Shown: positions 35,857 to 46,093, numbered from the stretch's first letter. The stretch: DNA of 64,000 nt from G963666945 sp963666945 (GCA_963666945.2 CAXXRT010000055.1:1-64000), one strand, 5' to 3'. Made by a program: numbers and translations. The notes: a model not told the origin generated them from the letters alone.

Positions 35857-36674
35857 CTATTGTTTTGTACTTCTTTTAATAATAGTATCAGCTAATTCAA
35901 TTCTTTCTTTATCAATAGTCATCCAAAGAGTTATTTTACTACCTGCCTCTATTCTTATGTTTTTTTGATATTCAGGCGATTGTTTCATACTGTGGCTTTG
36001 AGTCTGTCATTCTCATCTTTTATGGAATTATCGTAGTAAACTTTGCCAACATTCAGAAACGAATACATTATCTCTTCTTTGGCTTTATCAATATTTTTTC
36101 CAAGGCAAAGGGGAATAATGACTTTGTTGAAGTTTCCTCTACCAAGAACAAGATCAATAACAGAACCTTTTTCAATTAATGCCCCTGGTGAAATTGTGTC
36201 GTTTTTATATTTTAATTCTAATACAAGATTCTTATATTTTGAATCTATATAACTTATTTTCCCTGGTTTAAAGCCAAGACTATTCAATGTATTAAGCGTT
36301 TGACGAAATGCAGAGTTTTTTAAATCGGGAAAAGGAATGCTCTCAGGATTTGAAGAGCAGATGGTCAGCATTATTAACCTGTTTTCTTTTATGTTGTGAC
36401 CAGCTTTAGGATGCTGGTCTATAACAGAACCAGGCTTAATGTTTTTCACGTATAAAGAGTCTATAATCTGTATTCTGATGTTTTGAGATTCTGCTATTTG
36501 TTTGCACTTTTCCTTATTTATTCCTTTAAAGTCCGGAACTTTTAAATATTCATCGTGATGGGTATAGGAGTCAAGGCTTAACATCACAACATATATAATT
36601 ACGCCTACAATGATTATTGCTGCTGTCAGGTTTATAAAAAATGTTCTGCTTTTAAGGAACTTAAATATTTTCAT
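35857..36674 (-). pseudogene. PASTA-domain membrane protein, frameshifted near its 3' end
   Basis: One N-terminal membrane helix (about 12-35) is followed by three PASTA repeats (for example YLKVPDFKGINKEKC, IPFPDLKNSAFRQTLNTLNSLGF, VIIPLCLGKNIDKAKEEI). No kinase domain is attached. The frame stops at 35985 after DRLKATV, but the next frame continues KQSPEYQKNIRIEAGSKI and on to a TAG at 35857-35859, which is the expected end of the last PASTA repeat. One missing base near 35980-35988 explains the break. PASTA domains bind peptidoglycan stem peptides, fitting its place upstream of rluD and ddl. ATG 36674 (MKIFKFLKSRTFF) is preferred. Confidence 0.75.
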
Positions 36675-36698
36675 ATACTTATTTCTATTTATTGTCAA

Positions 36699-37177
36699 TT
36701 ATGAAATGAAGTTGTTTTACTATTTAATTTAATCTTTGTAAATTCATAAACACTCCATTTAGTAAATATTATAAAAAGATCGTCTTAATATCAAACAACA
36801 AATATAAGAGAATTCTAATATATATGAAACAAAAATTACTAACCACTGTTATGGTTTTTAGGTTATGAAATTTAAATTTTTGTAAGTATAAAGAGCCTGT
36901 AAATATTAAGGCTGTTAGTTAATATTATACAACGGCAAAAAAAATACAGGTAATTGCTATTTCCCCTTTATCCACATATTGTTTCCTGTATTTGTTCATA
37001 GCTTTTTCTGATTAGATATATTTTATACGGCAAAGTTAGAGTATGTATCGTATTAGCCTTGATTCTGATGATATTTATGAGGTGTTTCCAGAGCTTGTTT
37101 GGTAAATATAAAGTAGTATAAAATATATGCAGAGAAATGTCTTTTCAATATTTATTGATGTGTATATCTTATATAGC
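36699..37177. other. Intergenic region without a recognised gene
   Basis: About 480 bases between the PASTA gene and the rpmH terminator. It is AT-rich with scattered homopolymers (for example eight A near 36945). A 20-codon frame at 37042-37104 ends in TAA and has no support. I saw no tRNA, riboswitch or repeat. Confidence 0.4.
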
Positions 37178-37206
37178 AAAAAAGCTCCATCGTATGAAGG
37201 AGCTTA
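37178..37206 (-). terminator. Rho-independent terminator after rpmH
   Basis: Read on the minus strand, AAGCTCC and GGAGCTT form a stem around a loop of about ten bases, followed by a T run. It lies 27 bases past the rpmH stop. Confidence 0.75.
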
Positions 37207-37232
37207 TAGAGTCTTTTATATAAAGCAGCAAA

Positions 37233-37391
37233 TTATGCTTTATGTTTTCTTTCGCTTGATACAGAAAGTTTTTTTCTTCCTTTGGCACGACGTCTTGCTA
37301 GTACAGCTCTACCATTAGCTGAAGACATTCTTTCTCTGAACCCGTGCTTATTTCTTCTTTTTCTGTTTGATGGTTGAAACGTCCTTTTCAT
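37233..37391 (-). CDS. rpmH: 50S ribosomal protein L34
   Basis: A 52-residue basic protein read on the minus strand. It begins MKRTFQPSNRKRRNKHGFR and continues with the L34 core (RMSSANGRAVLARRRAKGRK), then a short basic tail ending in HKA. Length and sequence are typical of bacterial L34 in the large ribosomal subunit. A hairpin terminator lies just downstream. The next gene upstream on this strand is rsmG. Confidence 0.96.
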   Translation of the reverse strand: MKRTFQPSNRKRRNKHGFRERMSSANGRAVLARRRAKGRKKLSVSSERKHKA

Positions 37392-37496
37392 TTTATCTGA
37401 ACTTTTATCTAATTTATACTTTTATTTCCGTATTTTTCGGACTGCAAAAATATATAAATTTTTTAACCTTCCAAAGACAAATTAAAAAAATCATGA

Positions 37497-38117
37497 TTAT
37501 AACTGCATATAGATAATTTTTTTTGTCTCAAAATATTCTTCTTCAAAGAATTCCTGAATATCAAATACGGATATTTGTTTTTTAAAGTTGTGAATTTCTC
37601 CTTCAAAATCTCCACCTTTCAAATACAGGATACCATTTGGTAATGAATTGATATCTTTATGGTGAACTTTGTTTCTTACCAGTGCAACGAATTTAGGAAA
37701 TGCCGTAACCGCCCTGCTTATAATAAAATCGTACTGTCCTTTTAGTTTTTCAACTCTTGTTTGTTCAGCCTTTACATTAGTCAATCCAAGGGACTGACTA
37801 ATTTCCTGAACTACTTTTATTTTTTTACCTATAGAGTCAACCATATGGAATTCAGTTTCCGGAAACATTATAGCTAGTGGTATTCCAGGAAATCCCCCTC
37901 CGCAACCAACATCAACAATTTTAGTTCCAGGTCTGAATTTTATCAATTTTGCTAAAGATAAGGAATGTAATACATGGTGAATATACAATTCATCTATATC
38001 CTTGCGGGAAATGACATTTATTTGTTCGTTCCAGTGTTTATATAACTCATCCAGTTTGGCAAACTGTTCTTTTTGCCTTTCTGTGAGCTTTGGAAAATAT
38101 TTTTCTATAATATCCAT
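37497..38117 (-). CDS. rsmG: 16S rRNA (guanine-N7) methyltransferase RsmG
   Basis: A 206-residue SAM enzyme that methylates G527 of 16S rRNA. The binding loop is KIVDVGCGGGFPGIPLAIMFP near residue 66, followed by the acidic HMVDSIGKKIKVV and the family motif YDFIISRAVTAFPKF. Length matches the family (about 205). It is upstream of rpmH on the same strand, about 105 bases away. Confidence 0.95.
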   Translation of the reverse strand: MDIIEKYFPKLTERQKEQFAKLDELYKHWNEQINVISRKDIDELYIHHVLHSLSLAKLIKFRPGTKIVDVGCGGGFPGIPLAIMFPETEFHMVDSIGKKIKVVQEISQSLGLTNVKAEQTRVEKLKGQYDFIISRAVTAFPKFVALVRNKVHHKDINSLPNGILYLKGGDFEGEIHNFKKQISVFDIQEFFEEEYFETKKIIYMQL

Positions 38118-38388
38118 TCAAAAAGATTATTTTTTTACCCTGCAAATGTAAGAAGTAATGTTCAAAATATAAAGACTTATCCGCTAAAACAGAGTTATTT
38201 ACTTTTTTACAATAAATATGCAGTTTAGAGCATAAATATTTAATTTAAGTGCATAATTATTAATTACTTAAAAAAAGCATGGTATAATATAAAAATTACC
38301 GTTTTTTAGTTCATAGTTCGTAATATTTTTATTTCTTTTGCCATCCGAAAACAATATTTGATCTAATCGATTCAAAATAGAAAGACAT

Positions 38389-39684
38389 ATGACTAAGTTT
38401 GTAGAGGTAAACGTAAAATCGGAAATAGGGGAATTAGAAGGAGTTATTCTTCATACTCCAGGTAGTGAGGTGGAGAATATGAATCCGGAGTATGCTGAAA
38501 AGGCATTGTATAGTGATATACTCAACCTTTCGATAGCGCGTAACGAATACCGTCAGTTAAGAGAAGTACTATCGCTTATTACAAATACATATCAGGTTAA
38601 AGATCTTTTTGCCGGAATTTTAGAGGATGATAAAGCTAAAGAAGAGGTAATTAACCGCATAACCAAGCTGGAACCTCAGATTCTTGAAAAGGGAAATACT
38701 TACAGGCTTAAAGATCATTTACTTGATCAGCCTGCTAATGAGTTAGCAACAATGCTAATGGAAGGGGTGCCAATTCTTAGGGATAATCTTACCAAATTTT
38801 TAAGTAAAGACAGATATGATATGCCACCTTTGCATAACTTCTTCTTTACCCGCGATGCGTCTATGACATTAAACAATGAGGTGTTAATAGGCCGTATGGC
38901 AAATAGGGTAAGGGATCGTGAAGCTTTAATTATGCAGTCAATATTCGATTTTACTCCTGAGTTTAATACTAAAACCGTTGATCCTGCTGGCTGTGCCAAT
39001 TTCAGTAGTAAGTGTACTATCGAAGGGGGAGACGTTCTTATTGCCCGTGATGATTTATTTATCATAGGTAATGGTTGTCGTACTTCATCTCAGGGAATCG
39101 ACTTTATTCTTGCAACTCTCCTTGCTCAAAAAGAAGAAAGAGTTCGTCACATTATTGTTCAGGAATTGCCATCAAGCCCGGAATCTTTTATTCATCTTGA
39201 TATGGTATTTACTCTTCTTGATAAGAATAAATGTATGGTCTTTGAACCTCTTATCTTGAAGCCAAATAAATATCAGACAGTACATATCGCTATCCAAAAC
39301 GGAAAGGTTATATCTATTGAAAGGGAAAACAATATTCTTACTGCCATGGCAAAACAAGGAATGGAACTAGAGCCTGTTTTGTGTGGTGGAAATAAAGATA
39401 TGTGGATACAGGAAAGAGAGCAATGGCATAGTGGGGCAAACTTCTTTGCCGTTGGTCCCGGTAAAGTTCTGGGATATGCCCGTAACGTATATACTATGGA
39501 GGCGATGAATAATGCCGGCTTTGAAATTATACGTGCTAAAGATGTGATAAGAGGTAACGTTGATATTAAAGATTACGAAAAATTTGTGGTCACTATTGAG
39601 GGTTCGGAATTACCTCGTGGAGGTGGTGGTGCAAGATGTATGACCATGCCCATAAGACGTAAGTCTGTTGATTGGGGATTATAA
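38389..39684 (+). CDS. arcA: Arginine deiminase
   Basis: A 431-residue enzyme converting arginine to citrulline and ammonia. The N-terminal LEGVILHTPGSEVENM, the FTRDASMTLNNEVLIGRM block, the substrate-binding EGGDVLIARDDLFIIGNG, and the C-terminal GGGGARCMTMPIRR with the catalytic Cys are all present. It is longer than the roughly 405-residue proteobacterial form, as in other Bacteroidota. No ornithine carbamoyltransferase, carbamate kinase or antiporter is next to it. A terminator ends it before sucC. Confidence 0.93.
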   Translation: MTKFVEVNVKSEIGELEGVILHTPGSEVENMNPEYAEKALYSDILNLSIARNEYRQLREVLSLITNTYQVKDLFAGILEDDKAKEEVINRITKLEPQILEKGNTYRLKDHLLDQPANELATMLMEGVPILRDNLTKFLSKDRYDMPPLHNFFFTRDASMTLNNEVLIGRMANRVRDREALIMQSIFDFTPEFNTKTVDPAGCANFSSKCTIEGGDVLIARDDLFIIGNGCRTSSQGIDFILATLLAQKEERVRHIIVQELPSSPESFIHLDMVFTLLDKNKCMVFEPLILKPNKYQTVHIAIQNGKVISIERENNILTAMAKQGMELEPVLCGGNKDMWIQEREQWHSGANFFAVGPGKVLGYARNVYTMEAMNNAGFEIIRAKDVIRGNVDIKDYEKFVVTIEGSELPRGGGGARCMTMPIRRKSVDWGL

Positions 39685-39726
39685 TAGAACTGCCTGATAA
39701 TATATCAGATACATTAAAATAAGGAA

Positions 39727-39758
39727 GCCGGGATATTTTTTTATCCCGGTTTTTTTTT
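39727..39758 (+). terminator. Rho-independent terminator after arcA
   Basis: GCCGGGATA pairs with TATCCCGGT across a six-T loop, and eight further T follow the stem. Confidence 0.85.
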
Positions 39759-39807
39759 GTACATTAATTATCGAAAATTTAAATAATGCTTACCAATACT
39801 TATATTC

Positions 39808-40899
39808 ATGAAATTACTCGAATACGAAGCTTTTAAAGTATTAGAAGAGTATCAGGTTCCTGTTGTTAAAGGAGAGGTGGCAGATAATGTGGAAGATGTA
39901 TTAAAAATAGCAGATGGAATAGGATACCCCTTGGTTATAAAGGCCCAGGTACACACAGGAGGAAGAGGGAAGGCTGGTGGTGTAAAGATGCTAAACAATA
40001 GAAAAGATGCCCAAGAGTACGCCTCTAAACTTATCGGTAGCCGGTTAGTTACGGCACAGACCGATGAAAAAGGACTTCTGGTTGAAAAAGTACTTGTTGC
40101 TCCTGCTTTTTCAATATACAAGGAGTATTACGTATCGATCACCATAGACAGAGACAATGCATGTCTCGTCTTTGTTGTCAGTACAGAAGGAGGAATGGAT
40201 ATAGAAAAAACAGCAGAAGAAAATCCTGAAAAAATTCAAACCTTTCCTGTTTACTATTCTTATGGACTTTTCGATTATCAACTTAGAGCAATGGCTTATG
40301 CAATAGATCCTTCGAGAGAATATCATAAAGATATTATTTTATTTTTAAAGAATCTGTATTCCGCTTTTGTGCATACAAATGCTCAGCTTATAGAGATTAA
40401 TCCATTAGCGATTAACTTTAGAGGAGAGTTAATTGCCATTGATGTTAAAATGAATATAGATAAAGAGGAAGAGGAAGGATTGAGTTATATCAGATTAAAT
40501 GGAAATATAGGCTGTATGGTAAATGGTGCAGGTCTTGCCATGGCAACAATGGATCTTATTAAATCAAAGGGAGGAGAACCTGCCAATTTTTTGGATATAG
40601 GAGGTGGTGCAAATGAGCAAAGAATAAGTGAAGGTTTTGATCTGATCCAACAAGACAAGAAAGTCAAAGCAATACTGGTCAATATATTCGGTGGTATAGT
40701 GCGGTGCGATATGGTGGCAAAAGGAATTATTGATTCATGTAAAAAAAAGATGCCTAAAGTCAATATTGTTGTTCGCCTGCAGGGAACAAATGCGAAAGAG
40801 GGAATGCAATTGTTAAAAGATTCGGGACTAGACATAATAGTCGCAGAAGAGTTTGATGAGGCTGTAGTAAAAGCATTAGAATCTATAAACAGGAATTAA
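39808..40899 (+). CDS. sucC: Succinate--CoA ligase, beta subunit
   Basis: A 363-residue subunit. It has the ATP-grasp fold (VIKAQVHTGGRGKAGGVKM near residue 46), the nucleotide-binding region ending LIEINPLAI, and the C-terminal CoA-ligase domain (FLDIGGGANEQRI, VNIFGGIVRCDMVAKGI). It couples succinyl-CoA hydrolysis to nucleoside triphosphate formation. It is a little shorter than the roughly 388-residue E. coli protein. sucD follows 11 bases later, so the two make one operon. Confidence 0.94.
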   Translation: MKLLEYEAFKVLEEYQVPVVKGEVADNVEDVLKIADGIGYPLVIKAQVHTGGRGKAGGVKMLNNRKDAQEYASKLIGSRLVTAQTDEKGLLVEKVLVAPAFSIYKEYYVSITIDRDNACLVFVVSTEGGMDIEKTAEENPEKIQTFPVYYSYGLFDYQLRAMAYAIDPSREYHKDIILFLKNLYSAFVHTNAQLIEINPLAINFRGELIAIDVKMNIDKEEEEGLSYIRLNGNIGCMVNGAGLAMATMDLIKSKGGEPANFLDIGGGANEQRISEGFDLIQQDKKVKAILVNIFGGIVRCDMVAKGIIDSCKKKMPKVNIVVRLQGTNAKEGMQLLKDSGLDIIVAEEFDEAVVKALESINRN

Positions 40900-40910
40900 A
40901 ACAAACTACA

Positions 40911-41792
40911 ATGGCGATATTAATTGATAATAATACCAGGCTTGTTGTTCAGGGAATAACAGGAAAAGAAGGAAGCTTCCATACTCACCATATGATTGAA
41001 TATGGTACAAACATTGTCGCAGGTGTAAGTCCGGGACATGGTGAAGAGATCTTTAATGGCAGTATCCCGGTCTTTAATACTATGGCAAAGGCAGTGGAAG
41101 AAACTTATCCCAATACATCTGTTATATTTGTTCCACCTCGTTTTGCTGCAGATGCAATTATAGAATCTGTGGATGCAGGCATTGCTTTAATTGTGTGCAT
41201 AACAGAAGGTGTTCCCGTAAGAGATATGTTAAGGGTAAAAGATTATATGCGTAATAATACGCGTTCACGTTTAATAGGTCCCAATAGCCCGGGAATGTTA
41301 TCTCCTGGTTTCTCAAAAGTTGGCATTATGCCAGGTAATATTGGAAAAAGAGGTAATATTGGTATTGTTTCCCGTTCCGGCACACTTACATACGAGGCTG
41401 CGGCACAAATAAATCAGAATGGATTTGGAATATCCTCGGCAGTAGGTATTGGGGGAGATCCTATAATAGGAACCTCTCACAGAGAGATTATTGGCATGTT
41501 TGAAGCTGATGATGAAACTGATGCCATTGTCATGATAGGAGAGATTGGCGGCACTGCAGAGGAGGATGCAGCTGCTTTTATTGAAGAGCACGTTACCAAG
41601 CCGGTGGTTGCATATATTGCAGGAATCGCTGCCCCTGCAGGGACAAGAATGGGGCATGCCGGGGCTATTATTAGCGGAGGGAAAGGTAGGGCTGAAGATA
41701 AAATTGAGGCTCTTAAAAAGGCAGGGGTTGCTATTGCTTATTCTCCTGCAGATATAGGGAATAAAGTTAAAGAAGTGATGTTTGTTTTATAA
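40911..41792 (+). CDS. sucD: Succinate--CoA ligase, alpha subunit
   Basis: A 293-residue subunit with a Rossmann CoA-binding domain (LVVQGITGKEGSFHTHHM) and the domain with the active-site histidine. The phosphohistidine region reads GTRMGHAGAIISGGKGRAED, matching the family's GHAGA motif. The conserved GPNSPGMLSPG loop contains a Ser where many members have Cys. It partners SucC encoded immediately upstream. Confidence 0.94.
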   Translation: MAILIDNNTRLVVQGITGKEGSFHTHHMIEYGTNIVAGVSPGHGEEIFNGSIPVFNTMAKAVEETYPNTSVIFVPPRFAADAIIESVDAGIALIVCITEGVPVRDMLRVKDYMRNNTRSRLIGPNSPGMLSPGFSKVGIMPGNIGKRGNIGIVSRSGTLTYEAAAQINQNGFGISSAVGIGGDPIIGTSHREIIGMFEADDETDAIVMIGEIGGTAEEDAAAFIEEHVTKPVVAYIAGIAAPAGTRMGHAGAIISGGKGRAEDKIEALKKAGVAIAYSPADIGNKVKEVMFVL

Positions 41793-41892
41793 CAATATGT
41801 TGGTATTCTTATATAATATATCTGGAATTTGTTTTGATAATAATCTTATGTTTTGTATATTAGTGTAACTTAAACAAATTATAACTTAATAT

Positions 41893-43478
41893 ATGATAGT
41901 AAAAAAAGGTTCTGTTCCCTCAGGAATAAAGGGGGATATACTTATTGAGCAAATTCCCGAATTAACTTTCGACGGAGGAGAATTGTTTTTAACTATTTCC
42001 GAAATCACTAACCAGGCAATATTTATTTGCGATAAAGAATGGAATATTTTATTTGTAAATAGTCGGTTTACAGATATCCTCAATTACGAAAAATCAGATG
42101 TATTAAACAGGTCATTATTCGATTTAATGTTGAATTATAACAATGGCTCCAAGAAAGAATTTATAGAGCTGCAGAATGGTGAGATTTCTGGATTTGAAAT
42201 ATTAGGAACTGTATACAAGAGCGATTATTCAGAAATTAAAGTCAATTTGTCTATCTCTGTTATAAATAGATTGAACTCAGCAGGATACTGTTTTTTGGGA
42301 ATAATGGAAGATGTCTCCGATATGTTCAGATTGCAAGAAGAGATAATAAACATGAATAAAATGGAGACTGTAGGGCAAATTTCAGGGGGTATAGTACACG
42401 ATTTCAATAATAATCTAATGGGTATAATGTGTTGCGCCGAGATTATAAGAAATCAAATTAAAGACAGTAATGCTTCTGAGTACGCCGATAAGATGGTAAA
42501 AATGGTAGCAAGAGCCTCGGACCTTAACATTAGTATGCTTAATTTTATTAAAAAAGGGAGCAGTATTTTAAAACCTTGCAATCTTCATAGTATTTTAGAA
42601 GAAACCTTAAGTATGCTCCAGCCCAGCTTTAGGAGCAAATTATTACTATACATATGCCACCCGAAGCCAAAAAGTTTATTATAGAATGCGATCCGGTGTT
42701 TATAGAAAACACTATCATAAATCTTTGTATTAATGCCAGAGATGCAATGTATAGAGGTGGGGAAATAAGTATTTCAACCACCAATGTTAAAATTAAAGAG
42801 GGGGATAAAGATCCGGATACAGGTTTCTCTCAACCTGGTGAATACGTGTCTATAAAAATATCCGATCATGGGGTAGGTATCAAGGAAGAATTACTTGAAA
42901 AGATTTTTGAACCGTATTTTACCACGAAAACCTTTGATAAAGGCACAGGTTTGGGGCTTTATATCGTAAAGAGGGTAATGAATATGCATGGTGGTTATAT
43001 TTATGTGAATAGTAAAGAATTTTTGGGCACTACTTTTTCTATATTCCTTCCCCTGTTCTTTGGCAAGTATGATGAGAAATCTGATAAAAAATCAGAAAAG
43101 ATTATAAATGGAAAAGGTACCATAATGTTGGTCGATGATGAGGAACTTATCAGGGAAGTAATGGAACAGTTGTTGATAGATCTGGGCTATAAAGTTGTCT
43201 CTTTTGGGGGTTGCTCTGATGCAATATCATATTATAAAAATCATAATAATAGCATAGATGCTGTTTTGTTGGATATGGTAATGCCTTTGATGACAGGGGT
43301 AGAGGTCTTTGAGATTTTAAAATTTATTAATCCTGATATTAAGGCGGCACTACTTACAGGATTTGCTTTTAAAGAAGACGCGGATGCACGGTTAAAACAG
43401 GGCTTTAAAACCATTTTAAATAAACCAATTAATAAACAGGCTCTTTCGGTAAAGATTTCAGAACTTATTAATAGCTAA
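41893..43478 (+). pseudogene. Hybrid PAS-histidine kinase-receiver protein, single frameshift
   Basis: Two frames form one protein of about 528 residues. The first holds a PAS domain (about 35-150) and the phospho-acceptor region GGIVHDFNNNLMGI (about 168-182), and ends after SFRSKLLLYICH. The second resumes at MPPEAKKFIIECDPVF and carries the ATPase (NLCINARDAMY, GVGIKEELLEKIFEPY, GTGLGLYIVKRV) and a receiver domain (TIMLVDDEELIREV, LLDMVMPLMTG, LNKPINKQAL). One missing A in the run near 42636-42642 explains the break. No membrane segment is present, so it is a cytoplasmic kinase. The signal it senses is unknown. Confidence 0.8.
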
Positions 43479-43503
43479 GGTGGCTAACTTTCAGCTCTAA
43501 TTA

Positions 43504-43534
43504 TTTATATTAAGGGTAAATCGGGCTATATTTG
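43504..43534 (+). promoter_or_regulatory. Bacteroidota-type promoter abutting a start codon
   Basis: TTTA at 43504-43507 and TATATTTG at 43527-43534 are 19 bases apart. The predicted start of transcription lies at about 43540, on the ATG of the decayed gene that follows, so a leaderless message is implied. Confidence 0.4.
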
Positions 43535-43538
43535 TGTA

Positions 43539-44558
43539 ATGAAGAAGTTAAACCTAATAATAAGCCTGTTATTTACCCTTGCTTTGTATGGTCAGGAAAA
43601 GAATGTACCAATACGAGTGATGTTTTATAATGTTGAGAATCTTTTTCATCCACAGGACGATAAAGGGGCCATGGATGGGGAATATACCCCTTTAGGAAAT
43701 AAGCACTGGACATATAAAAAATACAATAAAAAGATAAACTCAATACTTAAAGTCTTTTCAACATTGGGAGAGTGGAATATGCCTTGCCTGATAGGCTTGG
43801 CGGAAATCGAAAATGCAGAAAAGTACTTAAGGATATAATCTTCAAAAAAGGAATGAGAGATTACTCTTTTGTCCACAGGGAGTCTCCGGATATCAGGGGT
43901 ATAGATGTTGCTCTTGTTATATCGTAATTCCAGAGTTTAAATTAATATCACAAAAGTTTTTTAACCTTCATTTTTCTTTTAATCCTAAAGTAAAAAGCAG
44001 GGAGATTCTTTATGTCAAAGGTATTGTAAAGGAATGCAGATACTTTACATGTCTTTGTAAACCACTGGCCATCAAGAAGGAATGGAAGTAAGGTGTCTGA
44101 AAAAAAGAGATTTGTAGCAGCAAATATTTTTACGGGGCTAAAATAGATTCAATATGTACAAGAAATAAAAGTGCCAATATATTTATAATGGGAGACTTTA
44201 ACGATGAGCCCATGAATGTGGCTGTGCGTAATGTTTTAAAAGCCGGTCCTTACAGGCATTCAAATAATGATCTTGTAAATATGGCATATCCTTTAAGTCA
44301 AAGGGGTAAGGGAACATATAAATATAAAAACAAATGGAATATTGCTCGATCAGATTATTGTATCGCCTTCGCTTTTAAAATCCCGTAAAGGTCTTTTCTG
44401 CAAACCCGGAACAATGAAAATATTTATGCACCCTTATATACTGGAAGACGATAAAACATATTATGGCGTAAAACCATTCAGAACATACCGGGGACCAATA
44501 TATCAAGGAGGGCGTTAGCGATCACCTTCCTGTTTATCTCGATCTTTATTTGAGGTAG
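43539..44558 (+). pseudogene. Endonuclease/exonuclease/phosphatase family protein, heavily decayed
   Basis: A signal peptide (ending LALYGQ) and the EEP start VMFYNVENLFHP are followed by lesions every 50-250 bases. Recognisable pieces in different frames include MPCLIGLAEIENAE, RGIDVALV, KSREILYVKGIVKEC, DTLHVFVNHWPSRRNGSKVS, FIMGDFNDEPMNV and the catalytic SDHLPVYLDLYLR ending at 44558. I count at least seven indels or in-frame stops, several outside homopolymers, so this looks like true decay. Its 3' end overlaps the convergent cca gene by 44 bases. Confidence 0.85.
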
Positions 44559-45962
44559 TACATACCTTTAATCCCATCTCTTTTCCTTTTTCAAGCATAT
44601 AGTGGTATGCCTCTTCATAGTTGTTAGCTATAACACCGTCAAGAATAGCATTTTTAATGGCAATTTTTATATCACCAATCTCTCTGCATTGTTTAAGGCC
44701 AAAAGTCTCCATTATTACCTCACCCCTGACAGGTGGCTGAAAGTTTCTTACATGGTCTTTTTCTTCAACATCTTTCAGCTTTTTCCCCTTACTAACTGAA
44801 AATTACGCATATATTTCTTGACCTTGATCTCATTCTTGGAGGTTATGTCTGCCTCGCAAAGCATCATTAAATCATCAATGTCATCACCTGCATCGAAAAG
44901 TAATCTTCTTACGGCAGAATCGGTTACTATTTCTTCACTTAGAACAATTGGGCGCATATGAAGAGTAACCATCTTCTGTACATATTTCATCTTTTCGTTT
45001 AAAGGTAATTTCAAGCGTTTAAAGATACGCGGTATCATTTTTTCCCCAATAAAATTATGGGCATGAAAGGTCCATCCCTGACCTTTTACAAATTTCTTTG
45101 TCTGAGGTTTTGCAATATCGTGAAGAAGAGCAGCCCATCTTAACCATAGGTTATCGGTATTTAAAGATAGACGGTCTACAACCTCAAGAGTATGCAGGAA
45201 ATTGTCTTTATGAGCGATACCCTCAACAATGTCAATCCCCTTAAGTTCTGCTACCTCAGGGAATATCTTTTTAAGTAACCCCGATTTGTCAAGTAACTTA
45301 AACCCGATAGATGGCTTTGGAGAAAGCATTATCTTGTTAAGCTCCTCAACAATACGTTCTTTAGAGACAATATCAATTCTATGAATATTAGCAGCAATAG
45401 CTTCAAACGTCTCTTTCTCAATATTAAAATCCAGCTGAGTGGCAAAACGAATAGCACGCATCATTCTCAGGGGATCGTCAGAAAAAGTAATAACAGGATC
45501 AAGGGGTGTCTTAATAGTCTTGCTGTTAAGATGCTCAATTCCTCCAAAGGGATCTAAGAGTTTTCCGAAATTCTTTTCATGAAGACTGAGCGCCATGGCG
45601 TTAATTGTGAAGTCTCTTCTTTTCTGGTCGTCATCAAGAGTTCCGTCTTCCACTATTGGCTTGCGTGAATCCCTGTTGTACGACTCTTTCCTTGCACCAA
45701 CGAATTCAACCTCAATGCCTTTGTATTTAAACATGGCAACACCAAAGTTCTTGAATACAGATATTTTTAACCTTCCAATTTTTTTAGCAACCTTTTGGGC
45801 TAAATCAATCCCGCTGCCAACGACTACAACATCGATGTCTTTATTTGGTCTTTTTAGGAAAATATCCCTGACGAAACCGCCCACAACATATGCCTCAAGG
45901 TCTTCCTGAGTTACTACTTCGGAGATATATTTAAAAATTGGATGAGTAAGGTGTTGCTTCAC
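44515..45962 (-). pseudogene. cca: CCA tRNA nucleotidyltransferase, single frameshift near the 3' end
   Basis: The main frame (44775-45962) carries the nucleotidyltransferase head (YVVGGFVRDIFLKRPNKDIDVVV, an H-bond-free class II signature), the DDQKRRDFTINAMAL motif, and an HD domain (WAALLHDIAKPQTKKF). It ends RNFQLVRGKS. A second frame continues KLKDVEEKDHVRNFQPP, then ETFGLKQCREIGDIKIAIKN, to the expected C-terminus at 44515. Removing one base from the G4/A5 run near 44780-44788 restores about 481 residues, the family length in Bacteroidota. The enzyme adds or repairs tRNA CCA ends and is normally vital. Confidence 0.88.
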
Positions 45963-46093
45963 GTTATATATATTGTATTTGATAAATATTAACTAAACTC
46001 AGGCAAAATTACAATTATTTGCGTATACAGGAAATATAGCCCATTTTTTTTCGTATATTTATAATAAGCATTATAACCTAAAATTATTTGACT

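Noticed and set aside
37127..37318. 63-codon frame on the plus strand
   Set aside because: It runs through the rpmH terminator and the rpmH gene on the other strand and has no family-like content. L34 on the minus strand explains the region.
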